Source: Alloprevotella sp.
GTDB taxonomy: Bacteria; Bacteroidota; Bacteroidia; Bacteroidales; Bacteroidaceae
Assembly (NCBI GenBank): GCA_015259235.1
Contig: JABZGM010000069.1
Location: 267 to 9,813 of the forward strand
Direction: 5' to 3'
Length of the DNA: 9,547 nucleotides
Made by a program: the position numbers and the translations under genes. Below the pieces are notes generated by a model. That model was not told where the DNA came from and made no database searches. It saw only the letters and a program-made list of their open reading frames with translations. Below are positions 1-8,217 of the stretch, one piece after another; the stretch's first letter is position 1; each line of letters starts with the position of its first letter.

Positions 1-3000
1 GGGCATTTGCTGCTGTTGGAAAGGTTGTTGCGCTTCTGCAGGTGCGGTTTCGCTGGCAAGCTGTGAGGCTTCTACGTCTACCAAGTCGCCTTGAGCATCA
101 AACTCTTGTTTGCTTTCGCTCATTTCTCCGCGAGCGTCATGCTCTACTACGGCTTCTTGCAACTCGGGGGGCACTTCTGCACCGGCGATGTGTGCGCGCA
201 TCAAAGTAGATACGGACGAATTATTGATGTCGTTCACCATATCGTCAAAGAGCTTCACACTTTCAATCTTGAACACCACGAGGGGATCCTTCTGCTCATA
301 GGATACGTTACGCACAGAGTGCTTGAGTTCGTCGAGCATACGGAGGTTTTCCTTCCAAGAATCGTCGATATTGTGGAGAAGGATGAGTTTTTCGAACTCA
401 CGCACCACACTCTTCGCTTCTGTCTCGTAGGCTTCCTTGAGATCTACGCGAACATTGTAGACCAAACGACCATCACTGATAGGAATCAAGATATTGTCGT
501 ACATGTCTGACTGAGTTTCGTAGATTTGCTTGATAACAGGGAACGCTACAGCACGCAGAGTCTCAGTCTTACGATTGAAGGTGCTGATAGCAGCTTCAAA
601 GGCGCGTTCATAGAGATCGTCGCGCTTAGCACGATTGAGTTCATCTTCGGTGAAAGGAACTTCCATAGCGAAGAGTTCGATGAAGCGATCTTTGCAGCCT
701 TCGTAATCGTTATTCTGGATGGTGTCCACGACACGGTCCCAAATCATATTGGAGATGTCCATGCCAATGCGCTCTCCCATCAAAGCGTGACGACGCTTTT
801 CGTAGATCACCGTACGCTGTTTGTTCATCACGTCGTCGTATTCGAGGAGGTGCTTACGCGTACCGAAGCTGTTTTCTTCGACTTTCTTCTGGGCGCGCTC
901 GATGCTCTTGCTGATCATCTTGGCTTCGATCATCTCGCCATCCTTAAATCCGAGGCGGTCCATCACAGCTGCGATGCGCTCTGACGCGAAGAGACGCATA
1001 AGTTTATCTTCGAGAGACACGTAGAAGACAGAGCTACCCACGTCACCTTGACGACCCGCACGACCACGCAACTGACGGTCTACGCGGCGGCTATCGTGAC
1101 GCTCCGTACCAATGATTGCCAAACCACCAGCTGCACGGACTTCATCAGAGAGTTTAATGTCGGTACCACGACCAGCCATGTTGGTGGCAATGGTAACTGC
1201 ACCGAGGAGACGTTCTTCTTCATGCTTGTTGCCATCTTCGTCGGTAATCGTCACCTTGCCTAAGGTGCTTTGACCAGCAAGGGCAACGATGTCTGCTTCC
1301 TTCTGGTGGAGCTTGGCATTGAGCACTTGGTGTGGGATGCGACGAAGATTGAGCAGACGGCTGAGCAGTTCGGAGATTTCCACAGAACTTGTGCCGACCA
1401 GCACAGGACGTCCGGCATTGCGCATCTTTTCTACCTCATCAATCACCGCAGTGTACTTTTCGCGTTGCGTTTTGTACACACGGTCGTTCATATCGTTGCG
1501 CTGGATAGGACGGTTGGTTGGGATTTCTACAACATCGAGTTTGTAGATATTCCAGAACTCACCAGCTTCTGTGATGGCCGTACCCGTCATACCTGCCAAT
1601 TTGTGGTACATACGGAAGTAGTTTTGCAGCGTAATCGTAGCGAAAGTCTGCGTAGCAGCTTCTACACGCACGTGCTCTTTAGCCTCAACAGCTTGGTGAA
1701 GTCCATCGCTCCAACGGCGACCTTCCATGATACGACCTGTAGATTCGTCGACAATCTTCACTTGACCATCTTGGATCACGTAGTCGTCATTGAGGGTGAA
1801 CATCGCATAAGCCTTCAACAGTTGTTGGAGAGTATGCACACGGTCGCTCTTGATGGCATAGTCTGCCATGAGTTCATCCTTCTTGGCTATGCGCTCTTCA
1901 TCGGGCAAATGTTGTGCTTCGAGCTCAGAAAGTTGTGACGTGATGTCGGGCAATACAAAGAGTTGATCGTTTTGCACGGCTTCAGCCAACCAAGCTGTAC
2001 CCTTGTCGGTGAGATCACAAGAGCGTTGCTTTTCGTCTACTACGAAATAAAGGGGTTCAACCGCTTCGGGCATGCGGCGGTTGTTGTTCTCCATGTAGAT
2101 TTCTTCCGTCTTGAGCATACCAGCTTTCACACCAGGCTCGGAGAGGAACTTGATGAGGGGACCATTCTTAGGCAATGCCTTGTGCGAACGATAGAGGGCG
2201 AGATTACCCATTTCGCGATCTTCTTTGTTGTCGCTCTTGAGCAAACGCTTTGCTTCTGTGAGATATTCAGTAGCCAACTTCTTCTGTACAGCCACCAAAC
2301 GCTCTACAAGGGGTTGGTATTCTTCGTACATTTGGTCTTCACCACGCTCCACTGGACCAGAGATGATGAGCGGTGTACGCGCATCGTCGATGAGCACGGA
2401 GTCAACCTCGTCGACAATCGCATAATAGTGCTTACGTTGTACGAGATCTGAGGGACTCATCGCCATGTTGTCACGAAGATAGTCGAAACCAAACTCATTG
2501 TTTGTACCGAAAGTGATGTCGCTGTTGTATGCACGACGACGCGCTTCGCTGTTGGGTTGGTGTTTGTCGATGCAATCTACGCTCAAACCATGGAATTGGT
2601 AGAGGGGTCCCATCCATTCGGAGTCACGTTTTGCGAGGTAGTCATTGACAGTCACCACGTGCACACCGCGACCTGAGAGCGCGCGAAGGAACACGGGGCA
2701 AGTTGCCACCAAGGTTTTACCCTCACCCGTAGCCATCTCGGCAATCTTACCTTGGGTGAGCACAACGCCACCAAAGAGTTGCACATCATAGTGCACCATC
2801 GCCCACTTGAGATCGTTACCACCGGCAAGCCAGTGATTGTGGTAAATCGCTTTCGTACCGTCCTCAGAAAGTTCCACGAAATCTCGAGTTACTGCCAATT
2901 CACGGTCGAAGTCGTTGGCTGTAACCTCAATAGTTTCGTTGGCAGCAAATCGACGAGCAGTTTCTTTGACGATGGCAAAAGCCTCGGGAAGTGCCTCTTC

Positions 3001-3309
3001 GAGGGCTACATCCATGCGTTCGAGCACTTCTTTCTCGAGTTTATCGATTTTGGTGAAGAGCACTTCACGATCTTCGATGGGAGTGTCTTCAATTTTAGCG
3101 CGAATCTCTGCGATTTCTGCGTTAAGGTCGTCGCCTGAACTTTGGATATTACGCTTGAGTTCTTGGGTCTTTGCACGCAACTCGTCGTTGCTGAGTGCTT
3201 CGATGGTAGGCGAAACTGCCTTGATTTTCTCCACCCACGGTTGAATTTCTTTCATATCGCGGGTAGCCTTACTACCAAAAATCTTGGAGAGGAGTTTATT
3301 AAGATCCAT
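1..3309 (-). CDS. secA: Protein translocase ATPase SecA, 3' end cut off by the window edge
   Basis: SecA is the cytoplasmic motor ATPase that pushes unfolded preproteins through SecYEG. The reading frame is open from an ATG at 3309 to the window edge, 1103 codons without a stop. Visible landmarks: Walker A MATGEGKT at residues 192-199, Walker B-like DEVD at 300-303 within AIVDEVDSVLIDDARTP, LAGMTGTA near 571-578, and helicase motif VI QLRGRAGRQGD at 746-756. Walker A lies about 90 residues later than in E. coli SecA because of an N-terminal insertion that is usual in Bacteroidota. The last visible part is an acidic, Gln-rich linker (AEAQQPFQQQQMP). The C-terminal zinc-binding CxCx(n)CH tail common in SecA is not reached, so probably only a few tens of residues are missing. 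The chosen start gives the normal SecA N-terminus MDLNKLLSKIFG. No TAnnTTTG promoter is visible in the 164 bp upstream. Confidence 0.98.
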   Translation of the reverse strand, partial: MDLNKLLSKIFGSKATRDMKEIQPWVEKIKAVSPTIEALSNDELRAKTQELKRNIQSSGDDLNAEIAEIRAKIEDTPIEDREVLFTKIDKLEKEVLERMDVALEEALPEAFAIVKETARRFAANETIEVTANDFDRELAVTRDFVELSEDGTKAIYHNHWLAGGNDLKWAMVHYDVQLFGGVVLTQGKIAEMATGEGKTLVATCPVFLRALSGRGVHVVTVNDYLAKRDSEWMGPLYQFHGLSVDCIDKHQPNSEARRRAYNSDITFGTNNEFGFDYLRDNMAMSPSDLVQRKHYYAIVDEVDSVLIDDARTPLIISGPVERGEDQMYEEYQPLVERLVAVQKKLATEYLTEAKRLLKSDNKEDREMGNLALYRSHKALPKNGPLIKFLSEPGVKAGMLKTEEIYMENNNRRMPEAVEPLYFVVDEKQRSCDLTDKGTAWLAEAVQNDQLFVLPDITSQLSELEAQHLPDEERIAKKDELMADYAIKSDRVHTLQQLLKAYAMFTLNDDYVIQDGQVKIVDESTGRIMEGRRWSDGLHQAVEAKEHVRVEAATQTFATITLQNYFRMYHKLAGMTGTAITEAGEFWNIYKLDVVEIPTNRPIQRNDMNDRVYKTQREKYTAVIDEVEKMRNAGRPVLVGTSSVEISELLSRLLNLRRIPHQVLNAKLHQKEADIVALAGQSTLGKVTITDEDGNKHEEERLLGAVTIATNMAGRGTDIKLSDEVRAAGGLAIIGTERHDSRRVDRQLRGRAGRQGDVGSSVFYVSLEDKLMRLFASERIAAVMDRLGFKDGEMIEAKMISKSIERAQKKVEENSFGTRKHLLEYDDVMNKQRTVIYEKRRHALMGERIGMDISNMIWDRVVDTIQNNDYEGCKDRFIELFAMEVPFTEDELNRAKRDDLYERAFEAAISTFNRKTETLRAVAFPVIKQIYETQSDMYDNILIPISDGRLVYNVRVDLKEAYETEAKSVVREFEKLILLHNIDDSWKENLRMLDELKHSVRNVSYEQKDPLVVFKIESVKLFDDMVNDINNSSVSTLMRAHIAGAEVPPELQEAVVEHDARGEMSESKQEFDAQGDLVDVEASQLASETAPAEAQQPFQQQQMP

Positions 3310-3451
3310 AAATGGGTATATTTTCGTTGTAAATGATGGTGAAAAGTGTGGATATGTAGTCTGTTCCTGGCTACCCCACCTTGTTGTATTTGAGAAAACA
3401 CCTGCATGCTCTCAATAATGCTGCGCAATTTGTGATAGACTAAAACATCTA

Positions 3452-3470
3452 GAATAGAAATTTTCTATCC
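3452..3470 (-). terminator. Weak AT-rich hairpin after the phosphatase-fold gene
   Basis: A near-perfect palindrome, atagaaa-t-tttctat (3454-3468), extends to about 9 bp with one G-U pair. It begins 4 bases past the stop codon of the gene ending at 3474. There is no T-run after it and the stem is mostly A-T, so it is a poor intrinsic terminator and may only protect an mRNA end. The rest of the 3310-3473 gap, the secA leader, holds a weak TTGAGA/TCTCAA inverted repeat (3390-3395 and 3410-3415) and no clear promoter. Confidence 0.25.
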
Positions 3471-3473
3471 GCA

Positions 3474-5072
3474 TTATAACAGCGGTGCACGCGTGCAAGC
3501 ATTGGGAGCGCGGATGCGAAGTGCTTTTGACAGCGTGGGAGCAATGCAATCCACCGTAACGGGTGTAGTAATCAATTCCGGTTTCACCCCCGTGCCATAG
3601 AGAATGATGGGGAAAGCCACATAAGCCTCGCGCATCATCTTTGACTCTTGCGTGTCGGCATTGACATATCTCCAACCGGGCATCACTTGAATCGTCACAT
3701 CGCCCGATCGTTGTTGGTTAAATCCTCCGCGGATGCGCGAGATACCAGGGGTCCACGCGCCTTGCATCAGGCGATGGGCAGTATAGACATCTTTAACGCC
3801 AGCAAGTTGAATCAAGAAATCTTGCACGCGCGCTTGAAATTCCGACACATTGATTTGTCGATTCTCAAGCAAACGGTGGTTGAAATAGATTTCTGTGCCG
3901 TAAGTGGCTTCTATATAATTACCTTGTCCATAGACTGCCACAAGATACATGCCGAGCAAACTCACGGTACGTCGCATGTCAAATGTCCCTGTGGGAATGC
4001 GGTATTTGGAGAGATCTGCCGTTTCTTCTTCGGTGTATCCCGTAGAAGTGAGCGTAAAGAGCACGCGACCGGCACCAGCTTTGGCTTCGGCAGCACGAAT
4101 AATTTCAGCTACGGCACGATCTAGTCGTGCATAAGTGTCTTGGAGTTCTAAAGTTCCCTCCGATACGGGGCGATTTTTATAAGTGCCCGCGTAGAGTGCT
4201 ACGGAGAGATAGTCTGTAGTCGCATCTGCTCCTAAGTGTGTACCAATGAGTGCAGCGGAAGTCATGGCTGCCACCTCGTCATTCACCAAAGCAGAGGTTT
4301 TGAACTCTGTGAAGCGGTTGCTGCCCTTAAAGCGATGCACAAAAGGTTTACGCGCATCTTCTGTGACGAAGTAGGAGAACTTGCCCACTCGGTCGTTGGC
4401 AGGTTGCCAACTCTCGTTTTGCAACCGCAAATCTATATTATAATAGGTGTTGCGATGGTCAGCCCACGCGGGGAAATGTCCGTAATAAGATGAAGAAACC
4501 CAGTTGCCCGTGTTGTTATCCATCCACACCACTTGGTCAGCTGCATGGCCTGCGGAGAGTATTGCCACATCGGCTTCGGGAGCAATGGATACCACCTGCG
4601 CTTTTCCGCGTGTTGCCACCTTGAGTTCATCGCCAATCGTGCTCACATTCAACCAACGGGGGGAGAATTGCTCCACCGTTCCCAGTCCTTTTACTTGTCG
4701 ATCTTCTACGCAAAGCATGGGACGGAGTGTCTCGCGATTGAGCCAACGCCAGGACACGATGCCATGGTCGGCAGCTGTAGTGCCAGTGGCTAGTGTGGCA
4801 GCTGCCGAGGCACGATCGGGACGTGCCAAGGGATATTCGGCTTGCTCATACAAGCGTCCTTGTCGCATGAGGCGTTGCAGCCCATCTTCTCCGTAAAGTG
4901 GAGAGAATGCTTCGAGATAATCAGACCGCAGTTGGTCTACCAAGATATTTACCACCAATCGCGGCACAACATTCTTGTCGCCTTCCCACGACAACTCAGC
5001 CCCCTTAGCCTCAACAGCAGCTAAGATGGTCATCGCAGTGATGAAAGAAAGAATGAAATTATGCTTGCGCAT
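3474..5072 (-). CDS. Secreted alkaline-phosphatase-superfamily protein, probably catalytically inactive
   Basis: This 532-residue protein has an N-terminal signal peptide (RKH, then a hydrophobic stretch at residues 6-20, cleavage near AKG-A), so it is probably periplasmic. It follows the layout of PafA-like type I phosphodiesterase/alkaline phosphatases: an NILVDQLRSDYL strand with D46, a TLATGTTAADHGIV segment at 93-106, a tGNWVSSSYY segment near 188-197, a QDTYARLDRAVAEI helix at 311-324, a PIILYGTGVKPE strand at 488-499, and a C-terminal RIRAPNAC. The positions that should hold the nucleophile and metal ligands are changed: A83 for the Thr nucleophile, T297 and R301 for Asp/His, S343 and T344 for Asp-His. 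No His occurs after residue 433. Only the first Asp (D46) remains. The fold assignment is firm; loss of phosphatase activity is inferred. The gene starts 49 bp after the DUF4105 gene on the same strand and has no clear promoter of its own, so co-transcription is likely. The true substrate or partner is unknown. Confidence 0.85.
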   Translation of the reverse strand: MRKHNFILSFITAMTILAAVEAKGAELSWEGDKNVVPRLVVNILVDQLRSDYLEAFSPLYGEDGLQRLMRQGRLYEQAEYPLARPDRASAAATLATGTTAADHGIVSWRWLNRETLRPMLCVEDRQVKGLGTVEQFSPRWLNVSTIGDELKVATRGKAQVVSIAPEADVAILSAGHAADQVVWMDNNTGNWVSSSYYGHFPAWADHRNTYYNIDLRLQNESWQPANDRVGKFSYFVTEDARKPFVHRFKGSNRFTEFKTSALVNDEVAAMTSAALIGTHLGADATTDYLSVALYAGTYKNRPVSEGTLELQDTYARLDRAVAEIIRAAEAKAGAGRVLFTLTSTGYTEEETADLSKYRIPTGTFDMRRTVSLLGMYLVAVYGQGNYIEATYGTEIYFNHRLLENRQINVSEFQARVQDFLIQLAGVKDVYTAHRLMQGAWTPGISRIRGGFNQQRSGDVTIQVMPGWRYVNADTQESKMMREAYVAFPIILYGTGVKPELITTPVTVDCIAPTLSKALRIRAPNACTRAPLL

Positions 5073-5103
5073 GGTAAATATTGAATCTATTTTTCTGTAA
5101 AAC

Positions 5104-5119
5104 AGGGATAATACTCCCT
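5104..5119 (-). terminator. Small hairpin between the DUF4105 and phosphatase-fold genes
   Basis: A 5-bp stem AGGGA/TCCCT with a 6-base loop lies 2 bases past the DUF4105 stop codon, followed on the minus strand by TGTTTTAC. It is too weak to be a confident terminator. It could attenuate transcription or mark an mRNA end between two genes that otherwise look like an operon. Confidence 0.3.
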
Positions 5120-5121
5120 TT

Positions 5122-6492
5122 TTATCTTAAACTATGAGCCACACGATGGCGAGCATGGTGTGCAATATCGCAAGAAGTATATGCAATCATTGCAGAGCGC
5201 ACCAAGAGAATGAGAGCAATGGGCACAGTAGCCAAGGGAAATTGTTGGATACCCAAGAAATACACGACAAAATAGCCCAAGACTCCTACTATTGCTAGGA
5301 CAGCCATTACCTTACGGAAGGCTACTGCACGAGGCAAATAGAGCGAGAGAAGAAACAATAACATGAGGGGATTGAAAATCACATACAGATAGTTCGTCCC
5401 CACTGCTGGATGCTCCGACCAACCGATCATGATGGTCAGCAATATTCCTACCACACTCAGTCCTACTAATAGCACGGTGTCGAAACTAAGTGACCAGATG
5501 CGCCAAGCGCGCTGCGTCACAGGAGAATCTTTTCTCGCACGCCATTGTCCAAAGGTCAGCAACAGAGAGAAAGCAAACAATATGCCAAAGACAACCATCG
5601 GAGTGAGCGGAGTGGCTTTTTGCTGGGGCGAAGTCACCATCGGCAAGAGCGGTGCTTTTGACAAGACAAGTGGGCGTAATTGTCCATCACGTCCACGAAT
5701 TTGCGCTGCATCAAAAATGCGCAGTGCATAAGTGGGCAAGAAATTATAGCGTAATTGCTCTTCGGCATTAAACTTACGATCCACTTCTGGACCTATCAAA
5801 AGGTCTTGTCCGAACTGATACCACGGACTGGATTTCGTAAATTCATGAATCATATCGCGCTGGGTCATCACCGACTTGTCGCGCTTCAAATTTGGAAAAA
5901 CCAGCGTTTCGCCATGGGCTTTCAGCGCTGCCTTAATGGCATCTATCGCACGCGTGGTGCAGTTGTCATAAAGAAAATTATAACGATAAATCCAATCTGG
6001 GTGATCAGCCACTAAGGTGTCCGTACCATTGAGACCTTGCACGGGGAAAGTGCGGCGTTCATACTTATGCTGCTCAAAGATTTGATTTTGCAAACGCGCC
6101 ACATACACCACTTCAGCAGGAGTAAGGTTCAGATATTGCTCGGTCACTGGCATTTGCTCATTGGCGAACTCGTAGCCAAACAACGCCAAACTCTCGCGCG
6201 ATACGGAATAGTCTGTCAATCCAAGCATGAAATCGAGGATAAAGCCCGACTTGCTCAAGCTAAAAAGTCCGTAGTTATAGGCATAGTCGGGTGTGCCATT
6301 GGCACCACGCACGCGAAGTGCCGTATGTCCATACAAACGATAAAGACTTGTTCCAGGAGCACAGGTGAGCAAGCTCACTCGCGCACTGTCGTTGGCAGCA
6401 GACATCGTAGACACATCTACAAAACTTTGAGCCCTCACCGCTAGCGGCAAGAGCACCAAAACAAGAAGTATGTGCAGTATTTTCTTCATCAT
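5122..6492 (-). CDS. DUF4105 (Lnb N-terminal-type) periplasmic domain with five C-terminal membrane helices
   Basis: The 456-residue product starts with a signal peptide (MMKKILHILLVLVLLPLAVRA, cleavage before QSF). A periplasmic domain follows, matching the DUF4105/Lnb_N family: SLLTCAPGTSLYRLYGHTALRV with H56 in GHTAL, a YAYNYGLFS segment, and YNFLYDNCTTRAIDAI with C178. The last third has five hydrophobic segments at about 299-316, 336-357, 368-386, 395-414 and 420-436, so the protein is anchored in the inner membrane with its N-terminal domain outside. An in-frame ATG exists at 6540, but it lies upstream of the consensus promoter's expected transcript start, so the start is placed at the ATG pair at 6492/6489; either is possible. 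The function of this Bacteroidota family is not established. The Gly-His and Asn-Cys motifs suggest, by inference, a permuted NlpC/P60-like hydrolase. Its neighbour downstream is the phosphatase-fold gene, probably in the same operon. Confidence 0.85.
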   Translation of the reverse strand: MMKKILHILLVLVLLPLAVRAQSFVDVSTMSAANDSARVSLLTCAPGTSLYRLYGHTALRVRGANGTPDYAYNYGLFSLSKSGFILDFMLGLTDYSVSRESLALFGYEFANEQMPVTEQYLNLTPAEVVYVARLQNQIFEQHKYERRTFPVQGLNGTDTLVADHPDWIYRYNFLYDNCTTRAIDAIKAALKAHGETLVFPNLKRDKSVMTQRDMIHEFTKSSPWYQFGQDLLIGPEVDRKFNAEEQLRYNFLPTYALRIFDAAQIRGRDGQLRPLVLSKAPLLPMVTSPQQKATPLTPMVVFGILFAFSLLLTFGQWRARKDSPVTQRAWRIWSLSFDTVLLVGLSVVGILLTIMIGWSEHPAVGTNYLYVIFNPLMLLFLLSLYLPRAVAFRKVMAVLAIVGVLGYFVVYFLGIQQFPLATVPIALILLVRSAMIAYTSCDIAHHARHRVAHSLR

Positions 6493-6510
6493 TGCACAGT
6501 TATTGACGAG

Positions 6511-6541
6511 CAAATTTACAGAAAAATGAGCAGGAAACAAA
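6511..6541 (-). promoter_or_regulatory. Bacteroidota-type promoter for the DUF4105 gene
   Basis: The minus strand carries TTTG (6541-6538), a 19-base spacer and TAAATTTG (6518-6511). This is a full match to the Bacteroides consensus TTTG-N19-21-TAnnTTTG. Transcription should begin about 5-8 bases further, near 6505, leaving a leader of only about 13 bases. That placement is what rules out the longer in-frame start at 6540. Confidence 0.8.
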
Positions 6542-6618
6542 ATTTCGCCTTATTTTTCTATATCTCAAAACCAAAGATGCCTTTTTTGCACTTCGATTTT
6601 GAAAGTACAAACAAAGCC

Positions 6619-6657
6619 ATTTGCGGTGTTGAAAACACGCGTTTCAACACCGCAAAT
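6619..6657 (-). terminator. Perfect 16-bp hairpin downstream of the barrel gene
   Basis: The arms 6619-6634 (atttgcggtgttgaaa) and 6642-6657 are exact reverse complements around a 7-base loop, acacgcg. The hairpin starts 21 bases past the stop codon of the barrel gene and about 80 bases before the next promoter. On the minus strand it is followed by GGCTTTGTTTGTACTTTC, which is T-rich but is not an unbroken run. It most likely ends the barrel transcript or stabilises its 3' end. It is strong enough that it could also form a symmetrical protein-binding site. Confidence 0.65.
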
Positions 6658-6678
6658 TGTCGTATGTTATTTCAATGT

Positions 6679-8193
6679 TTAGCGACTTAAGAACCAAGCA
6701 TTGAAGGCTGCGCCAATGGCAAATTCTTTTTCTGAACGGAAAGCGCCACCAGCAATGGTGCGATGTGTGTAGTCGGCTTTCAACACGATGTCTTTGCCCA
6801 AACGATAGTTCACACCAGCCACCCACATGGAGGTCTTAAAGGCATCATTGAGGGGAGACTTCTCTCCGCGCACCGCGAGTTCTTCCATCGGATTATAGTA
6901 TTCGTAACGCACAAAGGGAATCACCTCGGGTGCGTTCTCGTTACCAAAGAAATTCTTCAGATTCAAGCCCACTTCTGCTCCATAACTCAGAGCGCGTTTT
7001 GCCAAAGGAAACGTATGTTCGGCTGCTTCTCCGTGTTCATGCGCAACAGCAAATTTGTCTGCATTGCCCACCTTTCCAGAAACGATACTGGCGCGAGCTT
7101 CTATATATTTTCCTAACCACTGTGCATCGATTGACCAGAGTGTCACGGGATGCTTCGCAGCGTTTTTGAGTTCCTCTTTGGAGGTAAACGAATTCAACTC
7201 GGTGTTGGAACAATGATAAAGACTAGCTCCTAGACGCAAACCTTGGATGCCCACCCAATCCAAACGCGCCATCCATGCAGGATTTGTGAAATCATCTTGT
7301 TCAAAAAGCCCTTGTTGACCGTGGTGCACCCAATGATTTCCACTAAATCCTTTAGCATTCAGTCCAGACACCACCATTGCCTGATAATTAAACTTGCCTA
7401 GTTTTTCTCCCAGCGTACCATAAGCCGCTAAGCCCGATTCATGCCAGATATAGGGTAAGATGCTGGCCTCTCCTTCGGGACGTACCGTACCAAAGAAGTT
7501 CATGGGTTCGTTGTGCGCGTTGGACAAACCCATAGGCACGACCATGTGACCAAAACGCAAGTTAAAGGCGGGATGCAACAATCGGGTGATGTAAAATTGT
7601 TCCACATTCACCTCACCGCCTTTAGAAAGAGAGCGTTCGGGGTGTCCAAATTCCAATTCATTGGCAATTCCCGTACCCCCCGATTCGAATTCGATTTCAG
7701 CACCCACAATCCATTTAGGATTGATTTTGTAGTCCAAAGCCAACACAAAACGAGGAATGGAGATGGTGGCACGATTTTCCAGCGTGTTGCCGAAAGGGGT
7801 AGCCAAACGGTTCAAGCCATAACCCTTAAAGGCAGAGACAATCTCGCCATATCCGCCTAAACGAAACTGATTAAAATCCTCATCTTCTTCATCCGATGCA
7901 CGCAATTTGAGTGCATTGTGAGGATTATTACCATCGCCTTGTGATCCGCAATGAGCATCATGACAATGATGACATTGCCCTTTGTTCACATCGTCGTTCA
8001 TGGGAGTCCCAACCCCATTCTTCACTGGTTTCTGACTGGAAGTTCCAGAAGTCAACACGCCATCTGGTACGCGCGCATTGAGTTCTTTTACAGGGTGATT
8101 GCCCATAATTTCGTCTTTGATGGGACATTGAGCCATCGCGTTGAGAGAAGCTACTCCCAACATCGCTGTGAAGATATACTTACCGTTGGTCAT
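6679..8193 (-). CDS. Outer-membrane porin-like beta-barrel with a Cys/His-rich N-terminal segment
   Basis: The 504-residue product has a signal peptide ending AMA-QC (cleavage near residue 21). A non-barrel segment of about 85 residues follows, then from FRLGGYGE (residue 110) a long run of alternating, aromatic-capped strands typical of Bacteroidota porin-like barrels. Examples are NVEQFYITRLLHPAFNLRFG, FVRYEYYNPM and VAGVNYRLGKDIVLKADYTH. The N-terminal segment contains CHHCHDAHC (C74, C77, H78, H81, C82), which includes a CxxCH motif, and ends in an acidic DEEDED stretch. Further His groups lie at 287-291 (HWVHH) and 385-393 (HEHGEAAEH). An upstream in-frame TTG at 8220 is rejected because it is part of the -7 promoter box; the ATG at 8193 gives a normal signal peptide. 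The gene is divergent from the hemerythrin-LuxR regulator. A role in uptake or binding of a metal, heme or a metal complex is inferred; the barrel's substrate cannot be read from the sequence. A phosphate-selective porin-like (O/P) relationship is an alternative. Confidence 0.8.
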   Translation of the reverse strand: MTNGKYIFTAMLGVASLNAMAQCPIKDEIMGNHPVKELNARVPDGVLTSGTSSQKPVKNGVGTPMNDDVNKGQCHHCHDAHCGSQGDGNNPHNALKLRASDEEDEDFNQFRLGGYGEIVSAFKGYGLNRLATPFGNTLENRATISIPRFVLALDYKINPKWIVGAEIEFESGGTGIANELEFGHPERSLSKGGEVNVEQFYITRLLHPAFNLRFGHMVVPMGLSNAHNEPMNFFGTVRPEGEASILPYIWHESGLAAYGTLGEKLGKFNYQAMVVSGLNAKGFSGNHWVHHGQQGLFEQDDFTNPAWMARLDWVGIQGLRLGASLYHCSNTELNSFTSKEELKNAAKHPVTLWSIDAQWLGKYIEARASIVSGKVGNADKFAVAHEHGEAAEHTFPLAKRALSYGAEVGLNLKNFFGNENAPEVIPFVRYEYYNPMEELAVRGEKSPLNDAFKTSMWVAGVNYRLGKDIVLKADYTHRTIAGGAFRSEKEFAIGAAFNAWFLSR

Positions 8194-8217
8194 TGTTATT
8201 TTATTTATATTCAACTG

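Noticed and set aside
2700..3309. The extra ~90 residues before Walker A in SecA as a novel insertion
   Set aside because: A longer N-terminal region before Walker A is usual in Bacteroidota SecA, so it is not specific to this sequence.
91..3336. Many rightward open frames of 60-220 codons opposite secA
   Set aside because: They lie opposite a certain SecA frame with all helicase motifs, overlap one another in different frames and show no recognisable domain. They arise from secA codon use.
3412..3675. Leftward 87-codon frame overlapping the 3' end of the phosphatase-fold gene
   Set aside because: It overlaps the conserved C-terminus of that gene in another frame and has no recognisable motif.
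6493..6540. ATG at 6540 as the start of the DUF4105 gene, 16 residues longer
   Set aside because: It lies between the -33 and -7 promoter boxes, upstream of the expected transcript start, and would put a polar stretch before the signal peptide.
6472..6690. Rightward 72-codon frame over the 16-bp hairpin
   Set aside because: It covers a promoter, a hairpin and the ends of two opposite-strand genes, and its translation has no recognisable features.
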